A DNA stretch of 10,678 bases from Lachnospiraceae bacterium (GTDB lineage: Bacteria; Bacillota; Clostridia; Lachnospirales; Lachnospiraceae): positions 453 through 11,130 of the forward strand of contig DNJM01000041.1 in NCBI GenBank assembly GCA_003489085.1, read 5' to 3'. Both the position numbers and the translations under genes were made by a program. Shown piece by piece: positions 1 to 5,312 of this stretch; position 1 is the stretch's first letter; every line of letters begins with the position of its first letter. The notes below the pieces were generated by a model that saw nothing but the letters and a program-made list of their open reading frames with translations, was not told where the DNA came from and searched no databases.

Positions 1-201
1 CCGGATTTTGTAAAGCTGGCAGAGAGCTATGGTGCAAAGGGGATCCGCGTTACCTGTGAAGAGGATATTAAAAAGGCACTGGATGAAGCAAAGGCAAATA
101 CGGCCGGGCCTACCTTAATTGAATTCATTATTGACAGTGAAGAGATGGTATACCCGATGCTGAAACCAGGCGGGACTTTGGAAGAAATGCTGATGAGCTA
201 G
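1..201 (+). CDS. ilvB: Acetolactate synthase large subunit, C-terminal end (partial)
   Basis: The window opens inside an open frame of 66 codons ending at TAG (199-201). The encoded peptide ends in MVYPMLKPGGTLEEMLMS, which matches the usual C-terminus of the acetolactate synthase catalytic subunit (a V-Y/F-P-M-V/L segment followed by a gap and an 'EM' near the end). This part belongs to the ThDP-binding C-terminal domain; the catalytic and FAD-binding regions lie outside the window. The enzyme condenses two pyruvates to acetolactate, or pyruvate with 2-ketobutyrate, the first common step of valine, leucine and isoleucine synthesis. The identity rests on this short tail plus the ilvN gene that follows after 13 bases, its usual partner. 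The start and upstream regulation cannot be seen. Confidence 0.88.
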   Translation, partial: PDFVKLAESYGAKGIRVTCEEDIKKALDEAKANTAGPTLIEFIIDSEEMVYPMLKPGGTLEEMLMS

Positions 202-214
202 AACGGAGGATCTT

Positions 215-724
215 ATGAGCGGTACATTGAAAAAGAGATGGATTTCATTATATGTAGAGAACCAGGTGGGCGTGCTGTCTAAGATTTCCGGGCTGTTTTC
301 CGGAAAATGCTATAACCTGGAGAGTCTGACTGTGGGAACGACAGAGGATCCTACGATTTCCAGGATGACGATTGAGACAAAGAGTGACGAGGAGACCTTT
401 GAACAGATTAAGAAACAGCTGAACCGTATGGTAGAGGTAATCAAGGTCATCGATTTTACGGAGTTGTCCGTATGTATGAAAGAGATTCTGTATGTGAAGG
501 TGATGCGCTGCAAGCGGGAAGATAAGGAAGAAATATACCAGATCGCACAGGCATTCGATGCAAAGGTCATCGATTATGGTAAGGACAGCCTGCTGCTGGA
601 ATTCGTACAGACAGCTACCAAGAATGACGCTGTCATCAAGCTGATGCGGGAGGAATTCCAGCCGATCGAAGTGGTACGCGGCGGAAGTGTCGGAATCGAA
701 GCAATCAGTATGGCGGAGAGATAA
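215..724 (+). CDS. ilvN: Acetolactate synthase small (regulatory) subunit
   Basis: A 169-aa protein, the normal length for clostridial IlvN/IlvH. Residues about 9-82 form an ACT domain with the family signature VENQVGVLSKISGLFSGK followed by YNLESLTVG and a DPTISRMTI strand; this domain binds valine for feedback inhibition and activates the large subunit. Residues about 86-163 are the second, C-terminal ACT-like domain (ILYVKVM opening, VEVVRGG-type segment near the end, here PIEVVRGGSVGIEAIS). The ATG at 215 is preceded by GGAGG at 205-209 with 5 bases spacing. It lies 13 bases after ilvB and is surely co-transcribed with it. The protein acts in the cytoplasm in complex with IlvB. Nothing is truncated or unusual. 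Confidence 0.96.
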   Translation: MSGTLKKRWISLYVENQVGVLSKISGLFSGKCYNLESLTVGTTEDPTISRMTIETKSDEETFEQIKKQLNRMVEVIKVIDFTELSVCMKEILYVKVMRCKREDKEEIYQIAQAFDAKVIDYGKDSLLLEFVQTATKNDAVIKLMREEFQPIEVVRGGSVGIEAISMAER

Positions 725-730
725 AAAAAC

Positions 731-742
731 AGAGTGCACTCT
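731..742. promoter_or_regulatory. 12-bp perfect palindrome at the ilvE promoter (possible operator)
   Basis: AGAGTGCACTCT is its own reverse complement. Its last T is also the first base of the -35 hexamer of the ilvE promoter, so a dimeric protein bound here would sit directly on or beside RNA polymerase. It has no spacer and no T-run after it on the plus strand, so it is not a terminator. A 12-bp palindrome can occur by chance and no regulator is known for it; the position is what makes it suggestive. Confidence 0.35.
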
Positions 743-770
743 TGAACTTCACATTCAGAAGTATTATAAT
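742..770 (+). promoter_or_regulatory. Sigma-70/SigA-type promoter for ilvE
   Basis: TTGAAC at 742-747 and a perfect TATAAT at 765-770 are separated by exactly 17 bases. The expected start of transcription is near 777, leaving an untranslated leader of about 42 nt before the ilvE ATG at 819. The leader is too short for a T-box or a classical peptide attenuator. ilvE can therefore be made apart from ilvBN as well as by read-through from it. Confidence 0.75.
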
Positions 771-818
771 AGAGGGCATGAAAAATACGTTTTGAATGGA
801 AGATGGGAGTGGATATTC

Positions 819-1844
819 ATGGAGAAGAAAAATCTGGACTGGGCAAATATTGGATTCGGTTATATGACAACGAGTATGAGATATGTCGCGAATTATAAAG
901 ATGGCGCCTGGGATGAAGGTACATTAACAACAGATGCAACGATTACTTTAAATGAATGTGCAGGCGTACTGCAGTATGCACAGACCTGTTTTGAAGGCTT
1001 AAAGGCATATACAACGGAAGACGGGCATATTGTTACGTTCCGTCCGGATCTGAATGGAAGCCGGATGGAGGATTCTGCAAGAAGACTGGAAATGCCGGTA
1101 TTCCCGAAGGAACGATTTGTGGATGCGGTTTGCCAGGTGGTAAAGGCGAATGCAGAATGGGTACCGCCGTATGGATCCGGAGCTACTTTATATATCCGTC
1201 CATATATGTTTGGAAGTAATCCGGTGATCGGAGTAAAGCCTGCGGACGAATATCAGTTCCGTATCTTTACAACACCGGTTGGCCCGTATTTTAAAGGCGG
1301 AGCCAAACCTCTGACCATTAAGGTATCTGATTTTGACCGTGCAGCACCGCAGGGAACTGGTCATATTAAGGCAGGATTGAACTATGCTATGAGTCTGCAC
1401 GCCATTGTGACCGCACATCAGGAAGGATACGATGAGAATATGTATCTGGATCCGGCTACGAGAACGAAAGTAGAGGAGACCGGCGGAGCAAACTTTATTT
1501 TCGTAACAAAGGATCATAAGGTGGTTACACCGAAGTCCGACAGCATTCTTCCATCCATCACCAGACGTTCATTGATCTATGTGGCAAAGGAATATCTGGG
1601 ACTGGAAGTAGAAGAGAGAGAAGTTCTGTTCGAGGAGGTAAAAGACTTCGCAGAATGCGGTCTTTGCGGTACGGCAGCGGTTATCTCACCGGTAGGAAAG
1701 ATTGTGGATCATGGAAAAGAGATCTGCCTGCCAAGCGGTATGACAGAAATGGGACCGGTGACGAAAAAGCTGTATGATACATTAACCGGAATTCAGATGG
1801 GACATATCCAGGCTCCGGAAGGATGGATTAGAGTGATCGAATAA
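819..1844 (+). CDS. ilvE: Branched-chain amino acid aminotransferase (class IV PLP enzyme)
   Basis: A 341-aa cytosolic transaminase that exchanges the amino group between glutamate and the 2-keto acids of valine, leucine and isoleucine, the last step of their synthesis and first of their breakdown. It fits the larger BCAT type (like eukaryotic BCAT). Visible family marks are QTCFEGLKAY near residues 54-63, the PLP lysine K184 in GHIKAGLNYA, and E220 in EETGGANFIF, which holds the pyridine nitrogen of PLP. CGLCGTAAVISPVG near the C-terminus is the conserved phosphate-side loop and carries a CxxC pair. I chose the ATG at 819 because a promoter lies at 742-770, a GGGAG-type ribosome site lies at 805-809, and the protein then begins as the family does. 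The open frame extends back to a GTG at 687 inside ilvN, but that would add 44 unrelated residues. Confidence 0.94.
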   Translation: MEKKNLDWANIGFGYMTTSMRYVANYKDGAWDEGTLTTDATITLNECAGVLQYAQTCFEGLKAYTTEDGHIVTFRPDLNGSRMEDSARRLEMPVFPKERFVDAVCQVVKANAEWVPPYGSGATLYIRPYMFGSNPVIGVKPADEYQFRIFTTPVGPYFKGGAKPLTIKVSDFDRAAPQGTGHIKAGLNYAMSLHAIVTAHQEGYDENMYLDPATRTKVEETGGANFIFVTKDHKVVTPKSDSILPSITRRSLIYVAKEYLGLEVEEREVLFEEVKDFAECGLCGTAAVISPVGKIVDHGKEICLPSGMTEMGPVTKKLYDTLTGIQMGHIQAPEGWIRVIE

Positions 1845-1861
1845 ACGAAGAAGCAAGTAAG

Positions 1862-1914
1862 AAAAAGTGTATCCGTTCGATGGCCTTTGTGGCCTAAGCG
1901 GGTACACTTTTTTT
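1862..1914. terminator. Bidirectional intrinsic terminator between ilvE and mgtE
   Basis: The arms 1862-1875 and 1899-1912 pair over 14 positions with one G-U wobble. The inside holds a second small stem, GGCC at 1882-1885 with GGCC at 1891-1894 around a 5-base loop. Seven Ts (1908-1914) end the plus-strand hairpin, and the five As at 1862-1866 supply a U-tract for transcripts coming the other way. The hairpin begins 17 bases after the ilvE stop and the minus-strand arm starts 3 bases after the mgtE stop codon, so one element serves both convergent genes. Confidence 0.88.
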
Positions 1915-1915
1915 A

Positions 1916-3253
1916 TCATGCTGCCAAATGGAAAACGGCAGTAGCAATTTTAAAATAGACCATAACAGAACAGGCATCTACGATGGTTGTAATCAACGGA
2001 GCAGCCATAATAGCCGGATCCAGATTTAACTTTTTGGCCAGCATTGGAAGCGTGCAGCCAATCATTTTGGAGATGACGATAGTAACGATCAGGGAGCAGC
2101 CTACGACAAATGCAATGGAGGCATTTTTATACATAATCAGGATCCGGACACCGTTTGCAGCCGCAAGAACAACGCCTACGATCAGTGAGATTCGAAATTC
2201 CTTAAATATAACACGGAAGAGATCTGAAAACTGGATTTCATCCAATGCAAGTCCACGGATAATCAGGGTAGAGCTCTGAGAACCACAGTTTCCGCCGGTA
2301 TCCATCAGCATAGGGATGAAGGAGACCAGAAGAGGCAGTACTTCGAAAGCACTTTCATAGTGGGTAATGATCAGTCCGGTAAATGTGGCCGAGATCATCA
2401 GGAGCAGAAGCCAGATGATACGGTTCTTGGCATGTCCGAATACAGAAGTCTCAAAGTAGGATTTCTCACTGGGAGTTACGGCACCCATGAGTGTGATATC
2501 CTCCGTTGTCTCTTCCTCCAGGACATCCATAGCGTCATCGACGGTTACGATACCGACCATGAGTCCGCCGGTATCCAGTACCGGGATAGAAAGGAGATCG
2601 TATTTGGAAAAAAGCTTTGCCACTTCTTCCTGATCCGTATGGGTGGTGACAGAAATGATTTCTGTTTCCATCAGCTCCTCCATGGTCATAGAATCGTCCA
2701 TGGTCAGCAGATCTTTTGCTGTGACAATACCGATCAGCCGACGATTTTCCAGAACATAGCAGGTATAGATGGTTTCCTTATGAATCCCGGTGCGCTTGAT
2801 GTGCGAAATAGCCTGCGCTACAGTAGTATGCTTTCTGAGATCTACATATTCGGTTGTCATAACGCTGCCGGCACTGTCCTCCGGATAGTTCAGCAGGACG
2901 TTGATCTGCTGTCTCTTTTCCTGACCAACAGATTCCAGAATCCGGGTGACCAGATTTGCCGGAAGATCCTCCAGAAGATCTACGGTGTCATCCAGAAACA
3001 TCTCATTCAGCAGCTCCTTTAATTCCTTTTCGGTGAAAATTTCTACCAGGTAGGATTGCATGGAGCTGTTCATATTAGCGAATACATCTGCTGCCTTGTC
3101 CTTAGGGATCAGACGGAAAGCCAGAGCCAGTTCTTTATCTTCCAGCTCCTCCATGAGAGTAGCAATGTCTACAGCATTCATGACATTCAAAATACTTCTT
3201 ACGGCTTTGTATTCCCGGGCACGTAAGAGTTCCATAAAAATTTCTTTGTTCAT
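1916..3253 (-). CDS. mgtE: MgtE-family magnesium transporter/channel
   Basis: A 445-aa inner-membrane Mg2+ channel of normal family length. Residues 1-128 form the cytoplasmic helical N domain rich in acidic and Leu residues. Two CBS domains follow (about 131-187 with LIGIVTAKDLL, about 194-250 with VGIVTVDDAMDVLEEE); the acidic residues at this edge bind Mg2+ and close the pore when Mg2+ is plentiful in the known Thermus structure. About five membrane helices fill residues 278-443. PMLMDTGGNCGSQSST (314-329) and LDPAIMAAPLITTIVD (411-426) are the conserved pore segments; D426 corresponds to the pore Asp that holds the central Mg2+. The ATG at 3253 has AGAGGA seven bases upstream. It stands alone, convergent to ilvE, and has its own long leader with a terminator. 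Confidence 0.96.
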   Translation of the reverse strand: MNKEIFMELLRAREYKAVRSILNVMNAVDIATLMEELEDKELALAFRLIPKDKAADVFANMNSSMQSYLVEIFTEKELKELLNEMFLDDTVDLLEDLPANLVTRILESVGQEKRQQINVLLNYPEDSAGSVMTTEYVDLRKHTTVAQAISHIKRTGIHKETIYTCYVLENRRLIGIVTAKDLLTMDDSMTMEELMETEIISVTTHTDQEEVAKLFSKYDLLSIPVLDTGGLMVGIVTVDDAMDVLEEETTEDITLMGAVTPSEKSYFETSVFGHAKNRIIWLLLLMISATFTGLIITHYESAFEVLPLLVSFIPMLMDTGGNCGSQSSTLIIRGLALDEIQFSDLFRVIFKEFRISLIVGVVLAAANGVRILIMYKNASIAFVVGCSLIVTIVISKMIGCTLPMLAKKLNLDPAIMAAPLITTIVDACSVMVYFKIATAVFHLAA

Positions 3254-3323
3254 GTCGAATTCCTCTTTTCTTTATGAAATTGTCTGTTTTGATACGCGAA
3301 TGATAACTGGCGCCTGCATCCAT
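3135..3323 (-). CDS. Possible upstream reading frame overlapping the start of mgtE
   Basis: An ATG at 3323 is preceded by AGGTGA (minus-strand reading of 3329-3334) at 5 bases spacing, a better-looking ribosome site than the one of mgtE itself. The frame runs 62 codons and ends about 118 bases inside mgtE in another frame. The first 23 codons lie in the mgtE leader; the rest is forced by mgtE coding and shows no domain, although it is rich in Cys and His near its end. An in-frame GTG at 3332 could start it 3 codons earlier. It could be a leader peptide that tunes mgtE translation, or chance. I see no proof that it is a real gene product. Confidence 0.22.
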   Translation of the reverse strand: MDAGASYHSRIKTDNFIKKRGIRHEQRNFYGTLTCPGIQSRKKYFECHECCRHCYSHGGAGR

Positions 3324-3483
3324 TGTACTCACCTGCCTTTATCGTGGTTTTATATGATAAATTTTCCTTAGAAACGAAAAAAGTCCTTGCTTCCGACTGG
3401 ACAGCAAAGACGCATCTAATATAAGCTCTAGTCGTTCAAGCTTTAGCATCACAGGGCATATTTAAATTGTATTAGGTTTATCT
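3254..3483 (-). promoter_or_regulatory. Long 5' leader of mgtE, candidate transcription attenuator or riboswitch
   Basis: From the predicted start near 3483 the mgtE transcript carries about 230 nt before the ATG at 3253. The first 107 nt end in an intrinsic terminator (3377-3411). The minus-strand stretch GCTAAAG (3441-3447) could pair with CTTTGC (3404-3409), part of the first terminator arm, with one bulged base, giving a competing antiterminator. mgtE genes in Firmicutes are often controlled by the M-box Mg2+ riboswitch, and GATGCTAAAGCT here resembles the CUAAAGCU end of that element, but the rest of the M-box cannot be traced. Leader function is inferred from layout; ligand and mechanism are unknown. 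Confidence 0.5.
3377..3411 (-). terminator. Intrinsic terminator inside the mgtE leader
   Basis: On the minus strand GTCTTTGCT (3403-3411) pairs with AGCAAGGAC (3383-3391) over nine positions including one U-G wobble, around an 11-base loop, and is followed at once by six Ts (3377-3382). It lies downstream of the mgtE promoter but about 125 bases before the mgtE ATG, so it would stop most transcripts before the gene unless overcome. This is the expected place for a regulated (attenuation) terminator. Confidence 0.72.
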
Positions 3484-3489
3484 TTACCC

Positions 3490-3518
3490 ATTGTACGCTG
3501 AAGAACAGGGTGTGTCAA
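3490..3518 (-). promoter_or_regulatory. Sigma-70/SigA-type promoter for mgtE
   Basis: Read on the minus strand, a perfect TTGACA (3513-3518) is followed by 17 bases and TACAAT (3490-3495), a five-of-six -10 box. Transcription should start near 3483 and run toward mgtE. This is the best minus-strand promoter in the divergent region. Its -35 lies 40 bases from the -35 of the plus-strand promoter, so the two could be bound by a shared regulator. Confidence 0.75.
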
Positions 3519-3528
3519 TATCATCTCA

Positions 3529-3564
3529 GAAGTTTTCGTGGAAGTTTACACGGAAGCAAGACAA
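3529..3564 (+). repeat. Three 12-base near-direct repeats between the divergent promoters
   Basis: The units GAAGTTTTCGTG (3529-3540), GAAGTTTACACG (3541-3552) and GAAGCAAGACAA (3553-3564) follow each other without gaps. Units 1 and 2 agree at 9 of 12 positions; unit 3 keeps only the GAAG start and scattered bases. The third unit runs into the -35 of the plus-strand promoter. CGTG (3537-3540) and CACG (3549-3552) also form a short inverted repeat across 8 bases. A binding site for a regulator is possible; chance is not excluded. Confidence 0.3.
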
Positions 3565-3586
3565 ATCTCCGCTTATTTGCTATAAT
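3558..3586 (+). promoter_or_regulatory. Extended -10 promoter for the acetyltransferase-to-DUF2207 operon
   Basis: A perfect TATAAT at 3581-3586 is preceded by TGC, an extended -10 element (TG at 3578-3579). Seventeen bases upstream is AAGACA (3558-3563), four of six matches to the -35 consensus. Transcription should begin near 3593, giving a leader of about 38 nt before the ATG at 3631. No other convincing promoter or terminator was seen before the end of the window, so this may drive all seven genes. Confidence 0.7.
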
Positions 3587-3630
3587 ACTTTTCAGAAAGT
3601 GAACGAACAGAAAGATAAGAGGGTGAGCAT

Positions 3631-4152
3631 ATGGTAGCAACGATGCAGGAGAATATTGTAATTCGCGGAATGCAGGAGTCAGATGTGGAAAAAATCTTTC
3701 AGGAATTTGAGAGCCTTGGCTGGAATCCGAAGCGGTCCACCTATGAAAAATATTATCAGGAATATATAGAACAGAAACGGTATGTGTTTATCGCTGAATA
3801 TCAGGGGGAAGTGGCAGGCTATACCACGATGCTGAAAAAAGCAGAGGGTGGCCCATTTAACGGCATGTATCCGGAAGTCAAGGATTTTAATGTATTTCCA
3901 AGATTCCGGAAGAAGGGAATCGGGAATCGGATTCTGGATGCAGCAGAAGCGGCAGCCGGAGATATTTCGGATACCATAACGCTGGCAGTCGGGATGCACA
4001 GTGGTTATGGAGCGGCGCAGCGGATTTACGTAAAACGCGGTTATATTCCGGATGGAACCGGTGTCTGGTATCAGGAGAAGGTTCTGGGCGAGTATGAAGC
4101 ATGCAGAAACGACGATGATCTGAATCTGTATTTTTCTAAAAAACTGAGATAG
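3631..4152 (+). CDS. GNAT-family N-acetyltransferase
   Basis: A 173-aa single-domain protein of the GNAT superfamily, which moves the acetyl group of acetyl-CoA to an amine. The N-terminal IVIRGMQESDVEKIFQEFE is the typical first strand and helix. Motif A, VKDFNVFPRFRKKGIGNRIL (residues 83-102), carries the R-x-x-G-x-G pyrophosphate-binding loop (R93, G96, G98). The next strand, ITLAVGMHSGYGAAQRIYVKRGY (116-138), is motif B with the Tyr and the usual 'A-x-x-x-Y-x-x-x-G-Y' ending. The substrate cannot be told from the sequence. The ATG at 3631 has GAGGGTGA just upstream (3619-3626); an ATG at 3643 is possible but less well placed. It is the first gene of a seven-gene run. Confidence 0.9.
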   Translation: MVATMQENIVIRGMQESDVEKIFQEFESLGWNPKRSTYEKYYQEYIEQKRYVFIAEYQGEVAGYTTMLKKAEGGPFNGMYPEVKDFNVFPRFRKKGIGNRILDAAEAAAGDISDTITLAVGMHSGYGAAQRIYVKRGYIPDGTGVWYQEKVLGEYEACRNDDDLNLYFSKKLR

Positions 4153-4176
4153 AATGAGAAGGCAGGAGGCGGAGAT

Positions 4177-4449
4177 ATGCTGCAGAGAGAGACACTGCTG
4201 TCATTGAATTATTATAAGAAGGCAGTATTCACCGGAGGTGGGTTTCAGATGCTGTACCGGGTGGAAAAAGATGGCGATGAGCTAAAAGCAACAGTCTGGC
4301 GGGGGCCTTATTGCTTTTCGGCAAGTAACCCGGATGAAATGTTCAGTGAGCATTTTCCATTTTCTGAGGAGGGACTTGTACAGGCAACTGAGTGGATCAA
4401 TCGCCAGGAGAAAGAGCGGAAGGACTACTGGGAAGCCGCTGAAAGGTAG
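4177..4449 (+). CDS. Small conserved-looking hypothetical protein (90 aa)
   Basis: I do not recognise a named family. The ATG at 4177 has a perfect AGGAGG at 4164-4169 with 7 bases spacing and lies 24 bases after the acetyltransferase stop, so it is clearly translated as part of the operon. The product is soluble, with no signal peptide, membrane segment or cysteine pair. It opens with a helix-like LLSLNYYKKAVFTG, has a central beta-like stretch (MLYRVEKDGDELKATVWRGP, residues 25-44), then a Phe/Pro-rich segment (FSEHFPFSEEG) and a charged helical end. The pattern suggests a small alpha/beta fold. The gene order with a GNAT enzyme suggests a partner role, but that is only a guess. Confidence 0.8.
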   Translation: MLQRETLLSLNYYKKAVFTGGGFQMLYRVEKDGDELKATVWRGPYCFSASNPDEMFSEHFPFSEEGLVQATEWINRQEKERKDYWEAAER

Positions 4450-4515
4450 CAGTGGTGTACATGAGGAGCTTTGCCTGCTGTATAGCAATGGCTGCTAGAA
4501 TGGAGGATATGAAAA

Positions 4516-5289
4516 TTGGAAGCATACACCAGTTTTGCCCGGGTGTACGACACCTTCATGGACAATATTCCCTATGAAGAATGGGCAGACTATATAAGAG
4601 AGACCTTGGAAAAATATGATATTCGTGATGGCCTGGTGCTGGATCTTGGGTGTGGAACCGGAACCCTGACGGAGCTGCTGGCAGCATCCGGATACGATAT
4701 GATCGGGGCAGATAATTCCGACGAAATGCTGGAAATTGCGATGGAGAAGAAACTGGCTTCCGGACATGATATTCTGTATTTACTGCAGGATATGCGGGAA
4801 TTTGAGCTGTACGGTACCGTACGGGCGGTTGTGAGCATCTGTGATTCATTGAATTATGTTTTAGAAGAAGAAGAGCTGCTGACAGTATTCCGGCTGGTGA
4901 ACAACTACCTGGATCCGGGCGGGATCTTTCTGTTTGATTTTAATACACGGTATAAATACCAGGAGATTCTGGGAGACTGTACCATTGCAGAAAGCCGGGA
5001 TGACTGCAGCTTTATATGGGATAACTATTATTATGAAGAAGAAAAGATCAATGAGTATGAGCTGAGCCTGTTTATCCGGGAGGAGGATGCGGGACAGGAT
5101 CTGTACCGCCGATACCAGGAGACACATTTACAAAAGGCATATGAGCTGGCTACGATCCGCAGGCTGGTTGAAGACTCCGGGCTTGTATTTCTGGCGGCCT
5201 ATGATGCATTTACTTTTGAAGAGCCGCGAAAAGATAGTGAACGGATCTGTGTTGTGGCACGGGAAAATGGAAAACAGAAAGAAATTTAA
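4516..5289 (+). CDS. Class I SAM-dependent methyltransferase (YqeM-like)
   Basis: A 257-aa soluble Rossmann-fold methyltransferase. Motif I, VLDLGCGTGTLTELLAASGY (residues 41-60), forms the SAM-binding glycine loop. GADNSDEML follows with D66 at the acidic ribose-binding position, QDMREFEL (91-98) is the adenine-side loop, and VVSICDSLNY (105-114) is the motif IV strand. The start EAYTSFARVYDTFMDNIPYEEW and overall shape resemble Bacillus YqeM, whose substrate is unknown to me. The start is TTG at 4516 with GGAGG at 4502-4506; an in-frame stop at 4510-4512 rules out a longer form, and starting at the ATG at 4558 would remove conserved N-terminal residues. The gap of 66 bases before it is the largest in the operon but holds no terminator. 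Confidence 0.88.
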   Translation: MEAYTSFARVYDTFMDNIPYEEWADYIRETLEKYDIRDGLVLDLGCGTGTLTELLAASGYDMIGADNSDEMLEIAMEKKLASGHDILYLLQDMREFELYGTVRAVVSICDSLNYVLEEEELLTVFRLVNNYLDPGGIFLFDFNTRYKYQEILGDCTIAESRDDCSFIWDNYYYEEEKINEYELSLFIREEDAGQDLYRRYQETHLQKAYELATIRRLVEDSGLVFLAAYDAFTFEEPRKDSERICVVARENGKQKEI

Positions 5290-5312
5290 TGGATAGAAGG
5301 AGAAAAGGCAAG

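Noticed and set aside
687..818. N-terminal extension of ilvE starting at GTG 687 inside ilvN
   Set aside because: It overlaps ilvN, crosses the ilvE promoter, adds 44 residues unlike any aminotransferase start, and has no good ribosome site.
2360..3022. 220-codon plus-strand open frame opposite mgtE
   Set aside because: It is a shadow of mgtE coding: no family pattern, no ribosome site, and mgtE is complete and well conserved on the other strand.
3430..3465. Seven-codon frame MPCDAKA in the mgtE leader as an attenuator peptide
   Set aside because: No Shine-Dalgarno precedes it and it has no run of regulatory codons.
4448..4479. AGCAG/CTGCT inverted repeat after the 90-aa gene, as a terminator
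   Set aside because: The stem is only five pairs with a long loop and no T-run follows, so read-through into the methyltransferase is expected.
4471..4501. Possible promoter before the methyltransferase (TTGCCT and extended TGCTAGAAT)
   Set aside because: The spacer is 19 bases and transcription would begin after the ribosome site at 4502-4506, leaving an untranslatable message.
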